This document shows, piece by piece, positions 41,978-52,514 of a stretch of DNA of 64,000 nucleotides. Position numbers and translations under genes: made by a program. Origin of the DNA: Microbacterium hibisci (lineage in GTDB: Bacteria > Actinomycetota > Actinomycetes > Actinomycetales > Microbacteriaceae). The stretch's first letter is position 1. Each line of letters begins with the position of its first letter. Location: NCBI RefSeq assembly GCF_015278255.1, contig NZ_JADIJC010000001.1, positions 372,001 through 436,000 of the forward strand, written 5' to 3'. The notes below the pieces were generated by a model. The model was not told the origin of the DNA. It ran no database searches and worked only from the letters and a program-made list of their open reading frames with translations.

Positions 41978-43695
41978 CAGTCGTCTCCCTCCTTGGCGGT
42001 TGTGCCGGGTTTGTCGGCGGCCGCCAGTTCGGCCTGCTTGCGTTCGGCGATCGTCTGGCGCCGCGCGGCCTCGCCGCGGGCCTTGGCGCTGCGGCGGCTG
42101 GCTGCGCCCGAGGCGAGCACCGGGTCGCGGAACTGCGCGCGGCCGCGGTAGACGGCGCCGAGCGCGGTCGGATCGAGACCGGACAGCGGATGCCCCGACC
42201 CGAAGAACCGCGTACGCGCCAGCAGCTGCAGCACCGGGTGCGTGAACAGCACGAAGATGAGGACGTCGATCGCCGTCGTGAGACCGAGCGTGAAGGCGAA
42301 GCCCTTCACCGTCGAGTCGGCGAGGATGTACAGCACCACCGCCGCGAGGATGTTGATCGACTTCGAGATGTAGATCGTGCGCTTCGCGCGGCCCCAGCCG
42401 TCCTCGACGGCAGCGGTGATCGACTTGCCGTCGCGCAGCTCGTCGCGGATGCGCTCGAAGTACACGATGAACGAGTCGGCCGTGAAGCCGATCGTCACGA
42501 TGAGGCCGGCGACGCCCGCGAGGGACAGGCGGAAGCCCATGCGCCACGCCAGGATGCACAGCGTGATGTAAGTCAGCACCGCCATCACGGCGAGCGACGC
42601 GATGATGATGAAGCCGAGCGCGCGGTACACGATGAGCGAGTAGATCGCGACGAGCGCGAGACCGATGAGGCCGGCGATCAGGCCGATCTGCAGCTGCTGC
42701 GAGCCGAGCGTGGCCGAGATGGAGTTGGAGCTCTCGACCGTGAAGCTCAGCGGCAGGGCGCCGTACTTCAGCTGGTCGGCGAGCACCTTGGCGGTCTCCT
42801 GGGTGAAGCTGCCCGTGATGCTCGGCTTGCCGTCCATGATGACGCCGTTCATCGACGGCGCCGAGAGCACGTAGCCGTCGAGCACGAACGCGAACTGGTT
42901 GAGCGGCGGGTTCGCGCCGTACAGGCGCTGGCTGATCTCGCCGAAGGTGGTGGTGCCCTCGGCGTCGAACGAGAGGTTCACCGCCCACAGGCCGTTGTTC
43001 TGCTGGATGCCGAAGGTCGCGTCATCGATCGACGAGCCGTCGAGCTCCACGGGGCCGAGGATGTACTTGACGGTGCCTTCGGCGTCGCACGTGATGAGCG
43101 GTTCGTCGGCCGGGGCGTTCGCCGGGTCGTTGCTCGGGTCGGCGCAGTCGTACGCGAGGAACTCGGCCTGCAGCGCCGGGGTGATCCACGCCGTGTCGCT
43201 GCCGTCGGTCGGCGCGGTCGTCGGCGTCGCCTGCAGCGACGGGTCGGGCGTCGGGTACGGGGTGGCGTTGCCGTCCTCGCCGACGAACTCGGTCGCCGGG
43301 TCGCCCGCGTAGAGCACCGCGCGCAGCTGGAGCTGCGCCGACGCCTCGATGCGGTTGCGCGTCTCCTCGTCGGCCTGGCCGGGGATCTGCACGACGATCT
43401 GGTTGCCGCCCTGCGTGGTGACATCGGCCTCGCCGACGCCCGAGGCGTCGACGCGCTGACGGATGATCGTCACAGCCTGCTGCATCTGCTCCGCCGACGG
43501 GTCGGCGCCGTCCTCGGTCTGCGCCTCGAGGACGATCTGCGTACCGCCCTGGAGGTCGAGGGCGAGTGCCGGGGTCCACGAGCTCTGTCCGAAGACGTAG
43601 ACGCCCAGGGCGTTGATGCCGAACAGCAGCGCGGTGATCGCGAGGAGTCCGGTCAGCGCGCGCCATGCATGCCGGACGGGAGTGGATGTCGCCAC
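41977..43695 (-). CDS. secD: Protein translocase subunit SecD
   Basis: A 572-residue partner of SecF. Helix 1 is LLAITALLFGINALGVYVFG, then the P1 periplasmic domain beginning LALDLQGGTQIVLEAQ and IIRQRVDASGVGEADV, and five C-terminal helices including FTADSFIVYFERIRDELRDGKS. The start is GTG at 43695 with GAGAAAG upstream. The periplasmic domain carries an Ala/Pro-rich insert typical of actinobacteria. It is 45 bp after yajC, the conserved yajC-secD-secF order. Confidence 0.96.
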   Translation of the reverse strand: MATSTPVRHAWRALTGLLAITALLFGINALGVYVFGQSSWTPALALDLQGGTQIVLEAQTEDGADPSAEQMQQAVTIIRQRVDASGVGEADVTTQGGNQIVVQIPGQADEETRNRIEASAQLQLRAVLYAGDPATEFVGEDGNATPYPTPDPSLQATPTTAPTDGSDTAWITPALQAEFLAYDCADPSNDPANAPADEPLITCDAEGTVKYILGPVELDGSSIDDATFGIQQNNGLWAVNLSFDAEGTTTFGEISQRLYGANPPLNQFAFVLDGYVLSAPSMNGVIMDGKPSITGSFTQETAKVLADQLKYGALPLSFTVESSNSISATLGSQQLQIGLIAGLIGLALVAIYSLIVYRALGFIIIASLAVMAVLTYITLCILAWRMGFRLSLAGVAGLIVTIGFTADSFIVYFERIRDELRDGKSITAAVEDGWGRAKRTIYISKSINILAAVVLYILADSTVKGFAFTLGLTTAIDVLIFVLFTHPVLQLLARTRFFGSGHPLSGLDPTALGAVYRGRAQFRDPVLASGAASRRSAKARGEAARRQTIAERKQAELAAADKPGTTAKEGDD

Positions 43696-43740
43696 GTTTG
43701 TGCTTTCTCGAGACGCCCGAGCGGGCGGAGGGAAAGGGCC

Positions 43741-44196
43741 TCAGCCCTGCGACTTGGTGCCGGACTCGGTGTCGGGGTCGCTCTTGTCCTTGGCGGCGCT
43801 CTGGTCGTCGCTGATCGAGGTGATGTCGCCGTTGGCGACGCCCTCGGCGTACTCGGCGTGGCTCTCCTCGGCGGCGAGGTACTCGTCCTCGGTGACCGCG
43901 CCCGCGCCCGGCGTCACGACCCGCAGGATCGCCTGGCTGTGGACCTTGATCTCGACGCCCGGCGCGAGCTCGACGATGGCGGGCTGGTCCAGGTTCTCGG
44001 GGTCGTACGCGACGATCGTGCCGTAGAGGCCGCCCTGCAGCAGCACCTCGGAGCCGGGGACCGTCTGACGGGCCTTCTCCTCCTGCTCGAGCTTCTGCTT
44101 CTGCATGCGGCGACGGGAGCTCCAGAACATGAAGACGAGGAGCACGACCAGCAGGATGATGAGGCCGTAGTTGCTCAGGAAGGTAGCGAGGTCCAT
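43741..44196 (-). CDS. yajC: YajC, preprotein translocase accessory subunit
   Basis: A 151-residue protein with one N-terminal helix (YGLIILLVVLLVFMFWSSRRR), the conserved beta domain (VPGSEVLLQGGLYGTIVAY) and a long acidic C-terminal tail (ESHAEYAEGVANGDI...). It accompanies SecDF and YidC. The tail makes it longer than the 110-residue E. coli protein. It lies 84 bp after ruvB in the same direction. Confidence 0.93.
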   Translation of the reverse strand: MDLATFLSNYGLIILLVVLLVFMFWSSRRRMQKQKLEQEEKARQTVPGSEVLLQGGLYGTIVAYDPENLDQPAIVELAPGVEIKVHSQAILRVVTPGAGAVTEDEYLAAEESHAEYAEGVANGDITSISDDQSAAKDKSDPDTESGTKSQG

Positions 44197-44280
44197 GGGA
44201 GCCGGAAGCGCCTTTCGGGTCAGGCGAGCGCCGGGGCGGCGCTGCCTTGCAGGAGGAGGGTGGGCGAAAGCCTCCAGCGA

Positions 44281-45298
<1,018 letters not shown>

Positions 45299-45306
<8 letters not shown>

Positions 45307-45925
45307 CGACGGTCTCCTTGCGTGCGGGGCCCAGTGCCGCGAGCGTGCGGCGCAGCAGCGCGGGCACCGAGGCGCGCTCCGCCTCCGACGCCTCGCCGGC
45401 CACCGTGTCGACCGCCTCGGCCGCCAGGCGCTCGGACCAGCCGAGGCTCACCAGGGCCTGCACGACCTGTGCGGGGACGCCCGCGGCGGCCGCGGCATCC
45501 GATCCGGTCGCACCCGCCGGACGGGTCGCAGCGATCTTGCCGGCGAGCTGGACCACGATCAGCTTGGCCGTCTTGGGACCGATCCCCGACACCCGTCGGA
45601 ACGGGGCGTCGTCGTCGGCGGCCACCGCATCTGCGATCTGCGGCACCGTGAGCGTCGCCAGTACGCCGAGCGCGGACTTGGGCCCCACACCGGTGACGCC
45701 CAGAAGCAGTCCGAAGACCACGAGCTCTTCCCTCGACTCGAAGCCGAACAGCGACAGCGCGTCCTCTCGCACGATGAGCGAGGTGTGCAGCGTGAGCGCA
45801 TCGCCCACGTGCGTGGTGCGTGCCACCTGCGGTGTCACGGCGACGTGGAGGCCGACGCCTCCCACCTCGACCACGACCGCATCCGCATCGACGTGCACGG
45901 CGGTGCCGCGGACTGAGGAGATCAT
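45299..45925 (-). CDS. ruvA: Holliday junction DNA-binding protein RuvA
   Basis: A 208-residue tetrameric junction-binding protein. The OB domain opens [28 protein letters not shown], a double helix-hairpin-helix follows ([19 protein letters not shown] and [16 protein letters not shown]), and a C-terminal domain contacts RuvB. The ATG at 45925 has GAGG-rich upstream sequence with a LexA-like box only 22 bp away, so ruvAB may be directly SOS-controlled. Confidence 0.95.
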
Positions 45926-45946
45926 GCCTCGAGCCTACGGGGCGGT

Positions 45947-45962
45947 TCGGACGTTTGTTCGA
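45947..45962. promoter_or_regulatory. LexA (SOS) box upstream of ruvA
   Basis: TCGGACGTTTGTTCGA is a 16-bp near-palindrome, TCGAAC-N4-GTTCGA with one mismatch in one arm, the Gram-positive/actinobacterial SOS box. It sits between ruvC and ruvA, 22 bp before the ruvA start. In mycobacteria an SOS box precedes ruvC; here I see none before ruvC. Confidence 0.6.
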
Positions 45963-46008
45963 GCGACACGCGCCGGTCGAGGGGCAGCGCCGAGCGAGTC
46001 GCTCCGCC

Positions 46009-46587
46009 TCAGCGCCGCGCGAGTCGCTCGGCGTCCGCCCACGCGCGCTGCGCGGGGGTGAGCGAGCCCGACGACTTCGCTGCGGTCGGTGCGCCGCGCC
46101 ACGCGTGACACAGCGCCAGCGCGAGCGCGTCCGCGGCGTCGGCGGGCTTGGGCAGCTCGTCCAGGCGCAGCACCCGCGCGACCATGGTCTGCACCTGCCG
46201 CTTGTCGGCGTTGCCGTATCCGGTGATCGCGGCCTTCACCTCGGACGGCGTGTGCGTGGCCGCGGAGAGCCCGCGCTCTCCGGCCACGAGCAGCGCGATG
46301 CCGCTCGCCTGCGCGGTGCCCATGACGGTCTGGCGATTGTGCTGGGCGAACACGCGCTCGACCGCGACGACGTCGGGACGGTGCGCGTCGAGCACGGCGC
46401 GCAGCCCCGCCGCGATCACCGCCAGGCGCTCTTCGATCGGAGCGCCGGGATCCGAGCGCACGACGCCCAGGTGCACGAGGCTCGCCGAGCGATCGGGCGC
46501 GACGTCGACGACGCCGACGCCGCAGCGCGTGAGCCCGGGGTCCACGCCGAGTACGCGAAGACGACCGCGAGAGGTTCCGGTGGGCAC
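46009..46587 (-). CDS. ruvC: Crossover junction endodeoxyribonuclease RuvC
   Basis: A 192-residue resolvase of the RNase H fold. Catalytic acids are visible: D16 in LGVDPGLTRCG, the Glu in VAVERVF, and Asp residues in ADAADALALALCHAW. The GTG start at 46587 has GGGGGA just upstream. It is 83 bp upstream of ruvA, a gap that carries the SOS-like box, so ruvC and ruvAB may have separate promoters. Confidence 0.95.
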   Translation of the reverse strand: MPTGTSRGRLRVLGVDPGLTRCGVGVVDVAPDRSASLVHLGVVRSDPGAPIEERLAVIAAGLRAVLDAHRPDVVAVERVFAQHNRQTVMGTAQASGIALLVAGERGLSAATHTPSEVKAAITGYGNADKRQVQTMVARVLRLDELPKPADAADALALALCHAWRGAPTAAKSSGSLTPAQRAWADAERLARR

Positions 46588-46605
46588 TCCCCCACGCTAG
46601 GCGAG

Positions 46606-46653
46606 GACGACGGACGCCGCGGCCAGGCGCGCCTGGCCGCGGCATCCGTCGTC
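46606..46653 (-). terminator. 48-bp hairpin terminator after yebC
   Basis: Twenty-four-base arms at 46606-46629 and 46630-46653 are complementary except for one position. The right arm contains GCGGCATCCGTCGTC, a copy of the window-wide word. It lies three bases past the yebC stop and overlaps the ruvC leader. Confidence 0.7.
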
Positions 46654-46656
46654 GAA

Positions 46657-47418
46657 TCAGTCCTCGTCGTCCTCGAGCTCGGCCTGCACCTCGGCGGTGA
46701 GGTCGAAGTTGCTGTAGACGTTCTGGACGTCGTCGCTGTCCTCGAGGGCGTCGATCAGGCGGAACACCTTGCGAGCGGTGTCGGCGTCCACCTCGACCTT
46801 GAGGTTGGGCACGAACTCCACGTCGGCGGACTCGTAGTCGATCCCGGCATCCTGCAGTGCGGAGCGGACCGTCACGAGGTCGGAGGCCTCGGTGATGACC
46901 TCGAAGCCCTGCGCGTGCGGCTCGACCTCTTCGGCGCCGGCCTCGAGCACCGCCAGCATGACATCGTCCTCGCTGGTGCCTTCGCCGCCGACGACGATCA
47001 CGCCCTTGCGGGTGAAGTTGTACGCGACGCTGCCCGGGTCGGCCAGCGTGCCGCCGTTGCGCGTGAGCGCGGTGCGCACCTCGGCCGCCGCGCGGTTCTT
47101 GTTGTCGGTCAGACACTCGATCATGAGCGCGACGCCGTTGGGGCCGTACCCCTCGTACATGATCGACGAGTACTCGACGGACTCGCCGCCGATGCCCGCG
47201 CCGCGCTTGATCGCGCGGTCGATGTTGTCCTTCGGGACCGAGGTCTTCTTCGCCTTGAGCACGGCGTCGAAGAGGGTCGGGTTGCCCTGCAGGTCGGGTC
47301 CGCCGAGCTTGGCGGCCACTTCGATGTTCTTGATGAGCTTGGCCCACGACTTCGCACGGCGCGCGTCGATGACGGCCTTCTTGTGCTTGGTCGTCGCCCA
47401 CTTGGAATGCCCGGACAT
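46657..47418 (-). CDS. yebC: YebC/PmpR-family transcriptional regulator or translation factor
   Basis: A 253-residue protein starting [35 protein letters not shown], the family hallmark, with the three-domain length and acidic C terminus (AELEDDED). Members bind DNA near quorum-sensing or stress genes; some recent work links the family to ribosome function at proline stretches. The ATG at 47418 is preceded by AGGAGG. The gene order yebC-pdxT-pdxS region is as in mycobacteria, except for the EVE-like gene between. Confidence 0.94.
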   Translation of the reverse strand: MSGHSKWATTKHKKAVIDARRAKSWAKLIKNIEVAAKLGGPDLQGNPTLFDAVLKAKKTSVPKDNIDRAIKRGAGIGGESVEYSSIMYEGYGPNGVALMIECLTDNKNRAAAEVRTALTRNGGTLADPGSVAYNFTRKGVIVVGGEGTSEDDVMLAVLEAGAEEVEPHAQGFEVITEASDLVTVRSALQDAGIDYESADVEFVPNLKVEVDADTARKVFRLIDALEDSDDVQNVYSNFDLTAEVQAELEDDED

Positions 47419-47492
47419 GGTCCTCCTGAATTCACGCTCGTCGGGTGCGGGCGCTCGAACGCCTCACCCCGACGGACTAGTTTATCCCTGCC

Positions 47493-48014
47493 CTAGAGGG
47501 CGAACTCGAAGCCGAAGCGCGACGACAGCAGTGCCACGAGGTCACGCGGCACCTTCGTCAGATACGCAGGCGCGGGCGCCAGTGTCTCGGCGGACCCGAT
47601 GAAGGGGAAGTACACGGGCCCCTCGGTCAGCTGCTCCACGCGGTCGCGCACCGCGACGATCTCGCCGCCGACGCGCCGCAGGTTCGGGAGCGTGATCGGC
47701 GAGGCGAGGCGCAGGGTGTCGCTGATCGGCATTCGCCAGTGCGGCAGGTCGTCGCCGCGGCGGTCTCGCTGCTCCTCGCCCAGGGGGCCGAGCACGCGGC
47801 CCCACGCGGCGATGCCGGGCACGGGCAGCGTGCGGTCCCATACGAACAGCGTGTCGCCGGGTTCGGTGAATCCGACCAGCTCGTGCGACCACTCGAAGCG
47901 GCGCTCCTCCGCGGCCTTGGGCGCCGACAGGGCGTCGCCGACGACGCCGCGAGAAGGCGCGATCATCCAGTAGCGCTCCTCGGGATGCTCGCGCCACCAG
48001 TCGTTGATCGTCAT
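47493..48014 (-). CDS. Unrecognised protein, possibly EVE/PUA-like
   Basis: A 173-residue protein. RYWMIAPSRG near the start, then FTEPGDTLFVWDRTLPVPGIAAWGRVLGP and LPHWRMPI, recall the fold order of EVE/PUA-like domains, which recognise modified bases in DNA or RNA. The similarity is by pattern only, and key aromatic-cage positions cannot be judged without alignment. No restriction or methylase gene is adjacent; it sits alone between yebC and pdxT, with the ATG 37 bp from the pdxT stop. Confidence that it is a gene is high; that of the family is low. Confidence 0.75.
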   Translation of the reverse strand: MTINDWWREHPEERYWMIAPSRGVVGDALSAPKAAEERRFEWSHELVGFTEPGDTLFVWDRTLPVPGIAAWGRVLGPLGEEQRDRRGDDLPHWRMPISDTLRLASPITLPNLRRVGGEIVAVRDRVEQLTEGPVYFPFIGSAETLAPAPAYLTKVPRDLVALLSSRFGFEFAL

Positions 48015-48051
48015 GAGTCAGAATCTACCCCGCCGCGCCCGTCGACCCGGG

Positions 48052-48654
48052 TCAGCGGCTCCGCTCGCGCACCATGTCGAGGAACAGGGCGTGGAAGCGG
48101 TGCTCGCCGCTGACCTCGGGGTGGAACGCGGTGCCCAGCAGAGCGCCCTGGCGCACAGCCACGATCCGGCCGTCGTCCAGTGTCGCGAGCCGCTCGACGC
48201 CGTCGCCGGCCTCCTCGACGAGCGGCGCGCGGATGAAGACGGCGTGGACCGGCGGGTCGTCGAGCACGGGCACGTCGAGATCGACCTCGAACGAGTCGAC
48301 CTGACTGCCGAAGGCGTTGCGGCGCACCCTGACATCGAGCCCGCCGAACGTCCGCTGCCCTTCGATGCCGTCGGTGATGCGGTCCGCGAGGAGGATGAGG
48401 CCGGCGCACGTGCCGTAGACCGGCAGGCCGCCGGCGATCGCGTCGCGGACGGGCTCGCGCATGCCGAAGGCGCGCGACAGCTTGTCGATCACGCTCGACT
48501 CGCCGCCCGGCAGCACCAGCCCGTCCACGGCCGCGAGCTCCGCGGGCCGGCGCACCGTCGTCACGTCCGCCCCGAGGTCCGTGAGCACGCGCGCGTGCTC
48601 ACGGACGTCGCCCTGCAGCGCGAGGACTCCGACCCTGGGCCGCGTCGTGGTCAC
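48052..48654 (-). CDS. pdxT: Pyridoxal 5'-phosphate synthase glutaminase subunit PdxT
   Basis: A 200-residue class I-like glutaminase that supplies ammonia to PdxS for PLP synthesis. It begins [18 protein letters not shown], with [10 protein letters not shown] for oxyanion positioning, nucleophile C83 in YGTCAGLI, and H178/E180 in [13 protein letters not shown]. The GTG at 48654 overlaps the pdxS stop as GTGA. Partner gene pdxS lies immediately upstream. Confidence 0.95.
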   Translation of the reverse strand: MTTTRPRVGVLALQGDVREHARVLTDLGADVTTVRRPAELAAVDGLVLPGGESSVIDKLSRAFGMREPVRDAIAGGLPVYGTCAGLILLADRITDGIEGQRTFGGLDVRVRRNAFGSQVDSFEVDLDVPVLDDPPVHAVFIRAPLVEEAGDGVERLATLDDGRIVAVRQGALLGTAFHPEVSGEHRFHALFLDMVRERSR

Positions 48655-49544
48655 CAGCCGCGCTCGGCCAGCCGGTGCGGGGCGGCGAGATCGGCGACGT
48701 TGATCCCGACCATCGCCTCGCCGAGGCCCCGCGAGACCTCCGCGATCACCTTCGGGTCGTCGTAGAAGGTGGTCGCCTTCACGATGGCGGCCGCGCGCTC
48801 GGCGGGGTTGCCCGACTTGAAGATGCCCGAGCCGACGAAGACGCCGTCTGCGCCGAGCTGCATCATCATGGCCGCGTCGGCGGGCGTCGCCACGCCACCC
48901 GCCACGAACAGCACCACGGGGAGCTTGCCGGTCTCGGCGATCTCTGCGACCAGGTCGTACGGCGCCTGCAGCTCCTTGGCGGCGACGTACAGCTCGTCCT
49001 TGGTCATCGAGCGGAGCACGTTGATCTCGCTGGAGATCTTGCGGATGTGCTTCGTCGCCTCCGACACGTCGCCCGTGCCTGCCTCGCCCTTGGAGCGGAT
49101 CATCGCCGCGCCCTCGTTGATGCGGCGCAGCGCCTCGCCGAGGTTGGTCGCGCCGCACACGAACGGAACGGTGAACTTCCACTTGTCGATGTGGTTGACG
49201 TAGTCGGCCGGCGAGAGCACCTCGGACTCGTCGATGTAGTCGACGCCGAGCTCCTGCAGCACCTGCGCCTCGACGAAGTGCCCGATGCGCGCCTTGGCCA
49301 TGACGGGGATGGAGACCGACGCGACGATGTCGTCGATGAGGTCGGGGTCGCTCATGCGCGCGACGCCGCCCTGCGCACGGATGTCGGCGGGCACGCGCTC
49401 GAGGGCCATGACGGCGACGGCGCCGGCGTCTTCGGCGATCTTGGCCTGGTCGGCGGTGACGACGTCCATGATGACGCCGCCCTTGAGCATCTCGGCGAGT
49501 CCGCGCTTGACGCGGTCGGTTCCCGTGTCGGCAGCAGTGGTCAC
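48651..49544 (-). CDS. pdxS: Pyridoxal 5'-phosphate synthase lyase subunit PdxS
   Basis: A 297-residue TIM-barrel enzyme that forms PLP from ribose 5-phosphate, glyceraldehyde 3-phosphate and ammonia. Key residues: D27 in GGVIMDVV and K84 in [11 protein letters not shown], with the second lysine in [11 protein letters not shown]. The GTG at 49544 follows GAAGGGAAAG. The gene is divergent from pdxR; 128 bp between them holds a perfect palindrome. Confidence 0.96.
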   Translation of the reverse strand: MTTAADTGTDRVKRGLAEMLKGGVIMDVVTADQAKIAEDAGAVAVMALERVPADIRAQGGVARMSDPDLIDDIVASVSIPVMAKARIGHFVEAQVLQELGVDYIDESEVLSPADYVNHIDKWKFTVPFVCGATNLGEALRRINEGAAMIRSKGEAGTGDVSEATKHIRKISSEINVLRSMTKDELYVAAKELQAPYDLVAEIAETGKLPVVLFVAGGVATPADAAMMMQLGADGVFVGSGIFKSGNPAERAAAIVKATTFYDDPKVIAEVSRGLGEAMVGINVADLAAPHRLAERGW

Positions 49545-49598
49545 GAGCTTTCCCTTCGATCGGCGCGCGCGGCGCAACGAGTGAGGACAATGCGGGTA

Positions 49599-49612
49599 TT
49601 GGCCTAGGCCAA
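49599..49612. promoter_or_regulatory. Palindrome in the pdxS-pdxR divergent region
   Basis: TTGGCCTAGGCCAA is a perfect 14-bp palindrome about 55 bp from the pdxS start and 60 bp from the pdxR start. A regulator of the MocR/PdxR type commonly binds such a shared region. It is also AT-poor enough that chance is possible, and direct repeats, the more usual PdxR target, were not seen. Confidence 0.4.
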
Positions 49613-49672
49613 AAGATAGCATGTGCTGGGACCTACACTCGGGCGAGGGCGGGAAGCGACGGAGGGGCGGGC

Positions 49673-51016
49673 ATGGATCTCGACATCAGCGGGCGATCCG
49701 CGGCGGAGATCGCGGAGAGCCTTCGCGGTCTCATCGAGCGCGGCGACCTGCATCCCGGCGACGCGATCCCGCCGGTGCGCGCTCTGGCAGACCAGCTCGG
49801 CGTGAATCGCAACACCGTCGTCGCCGCCTATCGCCAGCTCACACAGGCGGGCGTCGTCGTCACGCGCGGACGAGGCGGCACGCGCGTCGCCGACCTCTCC
49901 CCCGTCGCGCAGGAAGGCTTCGCCGCCGGCAGCGTGCTGCGCGACGTCGGCACGGGCAACCCCGACGCGGAGCTGATCCCCGACCCGTCCTTCGCGCTGG
50001 CCGGAATGGCGGGGCGTCCCGTGCTCTACGGCGAGCCCGTGATCGATCCCGGGCTGGAGGCCTGGGCACGCGGGTGGATGCGCGAAGATCTCGCGCCCGA
50101 GGTCGACATGCGCCTGACGATCACCAGCGGCGCGGCCGACGCTGTGGAGCGGCTGCTGGCGCAGGCGCTCACCCGCGACGACGCGGTCGCCCTGGAAGAC
50201 CCGTGCTTCCTGACGAGCATCCACACCGTGCGGATCGGCGGCTATCGGCCCGTTCCCGTCCCCGTCGACGACGAGGGGATGACGGTCGAGGGTCTCCGTG
50301 CCGCGCTGGACTCGGGCGTGCGCGCCGTCGTGCACACCCCCCGCGCCCAGAACCCGACGGGCGCCAGCCTGTCGGCGCGGCGGGCCGAAGACCTCCGTGC
50401 CGTGCTCCGCGCGCACCCCTACGTCCTCGTCATCGAGGACGACCACTTCTCTCTCCTGTCGCAGCAGCCGTTCCACTCGCTGATCAGCGCCGCGCACCGC
50501 CGCTGGGCACTCGTGCGGTCGGTCTCGAAGTTCCTCGGCCCCGACATGTGCCTGGCAGTGACGGCATCCGACCCCGAGACGGCGGAGCGGCTCGCGATGC
50601 GCCTCACGCCCGGCACGACCTGGGTGAGCCACCTGCTGCAGCGGCTCACCCACACGCTGGTGACGGATGCCGCGACCATGGCCGCGATCGAGCGCGCGGG
50701 TGTCCGCTACGCGCAGCGCAACGCGGCGTTCGTAGACCTGCTCACGGCGGCGGGGGTGCCTGCCGATGCCGGCGACGGTCTCAACCTGTGGATACCGCTG
50801 CCGGTGCCCGCCCGTGCGGTGTCGGAGCAGCTGATGCGGCGCGGGTGGCTGCCGCGCGCCGGCGACGAGTTCGTGCTCGGCGACGACGGGCCGTCGCACC
50901 GTCTGCGGCTCACGGTGCACGATCTCGACGCCGACGACGCCGCCCGGCTCGCCGACGACGTCGCCGCGGCCGTGCGCGCCGCCGGTGGACGGCTCGCCAG
51001 GCGGGAAGTGGCATGA
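49673..51016 (+). CDS. pdxR: MocR/PdxR-type transcriptional regulator
   Basis: A 447-residue GntR-like winged helix (residues about 8-72; [34 protein letters not shown]) joined to an aminotransferase-like domain with the PLP-binding lysine near residue 286 in VRSVSKFLG, and the NPTG motif. PdxR proteins sense PLP and activate pdxST. Its divergence from pdxST and adjacency to pdxY make this assignment strong. The ATG at 49673 has GGAGGGGCGGG upstream. It is 7 bp ahead of pdxY. Confidence 0.92.
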   Translation: MDLDISGRSAAEIAESLRGLIERGDLHPGDAIPPVRALADQLGVNRNTVVAAYRQLTQAGVVVTRGRGGTRVADLSPVAQEGFAAGSVLRDVGTGNPDAELIPDPSFALAGMAGRPVLYGEPVIDPGLEAWARGWMREDLAPEVDMRLTITSGAADAVERLLAQALTRDDAVALEDPCFLTSIHTVRIGGYRPVPVPVDDEGMTVEGLRAALDSGVRAVVHTPRAQNPTGASLSARRAEDLRAVLRAHPYVLVIEDDHFSLLSQQPFHSLISAAHRRWALVRSVSKFLGPDMCLAVTASDPETAERLAMRLTPGTTWVSHLLQRLTHTLVTDAATMAAIERAGVRYAQRNAAFVDLLTAAGVPADAGDGLNLWIPLPVPARAVSEQLMRRGWLPRAGDEFVLGDDGPSHRLRLTVHDLDADDAARLADDVAAAVRAAGGRLARREVA

Positions 51017-51023
51017 TCGAGCG

Positions 51024-51875
51024 GTGAAGATCCTCTCGATCCAGTCCGCGGTCGCCTACGGTCACGTCGGCAACTCCGCCGCCGTCTTCCCGCTCCAGCG
51101 CATCGGCGTCGAGGTCATGCCGGTGTACACGGTGAACTTCTCGAATCACACCGGCTACGGCGCATGGCGCGGCCCCCTCATCAGCCCCGACGACGTCCGC
51201 GACGTCATCACCGGCATCGAGGAGCGCGGTGTCTTCCCGCGGGTCGACGTGGTGCTCTCGGGCTATCAGGGCGGCGAGGGGATCGCCGATGTGATCCTCG
51301 AGGCCGTCGCGAAGGTCAAGCAGGCCAACCCCTCGGCGATCTACGCGTGCGACCCGGTCATGGGCAACGCGAAGTCCGGCTGCTTCGTGGCGCCGGCGAT
51401 CCCGGTGCTGCTGCGCGACCGTGTCGTGCCCGCCGCCGACATCATCACCCCGAACCAGTTCGAGCTCGGGTTCCTCACCGAGACCGACCCGTCCGACCTC
51501 GAGTCGACGCTCGCCTCGGCCGATCTCGCCCGCGAGATGGGTCCGCGCACGGTGCTGGTCACGAGCGTGGAGCGGCCCGACCGCCCCGCGGGCACCATCG
51601 AGATGCTCGCGGTGACCGACGCCGGGGCGTGGATCGTGCAGACCCCCCACATCCCGATGAAGGCCAACGGCTCGGGCGACGTCACGGCGGCGCTGTTCAC
51701 CGCGCACTTCCGCCGCACCGGCGACGCCGCCGACGCGCTGGCGCGCACCACCTCGAGCGTCTACGACCTGCTCGAGCGCACCCACGCATCGGGCGAGCGC
51801 GAGCTGCAGCTCGTCGAGTCGCAGGACGCCTACGCGAATCCCCGCCTGCAGTTCGAGGTCACCCGGGTCAGGTGA
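51024..51875 (+). CDS. pdxY: Pyridoxal kinase
   Basis: A 283-residue ribokinase-family enzyme that phosphorylates pyridoxal in the salvage path. It opens KILSIQSAVAYGHVGNSAAVFPLQRIG and has SGYQGG, ACDPVMGNAKSGCFV and the catalytic GSGDVTAALF. The GTG at 51024 lies 7 bp after pdxR, so the two are co-transcribed. Together with pdxST the cell has both de novo and salvage routes to PLP. Confidence 0.93.
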   Translation: MKILSIQSAVAYGHVGNSAAVFPLQRIGVEVMPVYTVNFSNHTGYGAWRGPLISPDDVRDVITGIEERGVFPRVDVVLSGYQGGEGIADVILEAVAKVKQANPSAIYACDPVMGNAKSGCFVAPAIPVLLRDRVVPAADIITPNQFELGFLTETDPSDLESTLASADLAREMGPRTVLVTSVERPDRPAGTIEMLAVTDAGAWIVQTPHIPMKANGSGDVTAALFTAHFRRTGDAADALARTTSSVYDLLERTHASGERELQLVESQDAYANPRLQFEVTRVR

Positions 51876-51888
51876 GAGCCGGAACCGA

Positions 51889-51915
51889 ACGGATGCCGCG
51901 GGCCGCGGCATCCGT
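51889..51915. terminator. Bidirectional hairpin built from two inverted GGATGCC words
   Basis: ACGGATGCCGCGG (51889-51901) and CCGCGGCATCCGT (51903-51915) form a perfect 13-bp inverted repeat around one base. It lies between the convergent pdxY and HIT genes, about 14 bp from each stop. Confidence 0.75.
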
Positions 51916-51929
51916 CATCCTCCGCGGCG

Positions 51930-52514
51930 TCAGGCGTTCCAGGCGTCGAAGATCACGCGCCGCACGTCGCCGAGAAGCTGCGGCAGCGCCTTGGTCTTGG
52001 CGATGATCGGGAAGAAGTTCGCGTCGGAACCCCACCTCGGCACGATGTGCTGATGGAGGTGCTCGTCGACACCGGCCCCCGCGACGTGACCCTGGTTCAT
52101 GCCGATGTTGAAGCCGTCGCAGCGGGAGACCTCACGGAGCACCCGCATGCCCTGCTGGGTGAGCAGGCCGATCTCGGCGACCTCGTCGTCGGTCGCCTGG
52201 TCGTACGTCGCGATGTGGCGGTACGGGCAGATCAGCAGGTGGCCCGAGTTGTACGGGAAGAGGTTCAGCAGCGCGTACGCGGTGCGCCCGCGGAAGACGA
52301 TGAGACCGTCCTCGTCGGACTTGCGCGGGGCCTCGCAGAACGGGCACTCCTTGCGCAGCACCTCGGGGCCCGCCTGGATGTAGGCCATCCGGTGGGGGGT
52401 CCACAGGCGCTGGAACTCGTCGGGCACGCCGGGGAGCGTCGCAGCGTCGACGAGCGCCGGGTCGACGGCATCCGTCTCCGGAGTGCCCGACCCGGCGTCG
52501 TCGACGTGACTCAC
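51930..52514 (-). CDS. HIT-family nucleotide hydrolase/phosphorylase
   Basis: A 194-residue histidine-triad protein. The triad is H152-x-H154-x-H156 in [11 protein letters not shown], with the upstream [17 protein letters not shown] segment and an N-terminal zinc-type CPFC. The mycobacterial relative next to thrS is an Ap4A phosphorylase, so this enzyme likely degrades dinucleoside polyphosphates made by synthetases such as ThrS. The GTG at 52514 overlaps the thrS stop as GTGA. Confidence 0.9.
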   Translation of the reverse strand: MSHVDDAGSGTPETDAVDPALVDAATLPGVPDEFQRLWTPHRMAYIQAGPEVLRKECPFCEAPRKSDEDGLIVFRGRTAYALLNLFPYNSGHLLICPYRHIATYDQATDDEVAEIGLLTQQGMRVLREVSRCDGFNIGMNQGHVAGAGVDEHLHQHIVPRWGSDANFFPIIAKTKALPQLLGDVRRVIFDAWNA

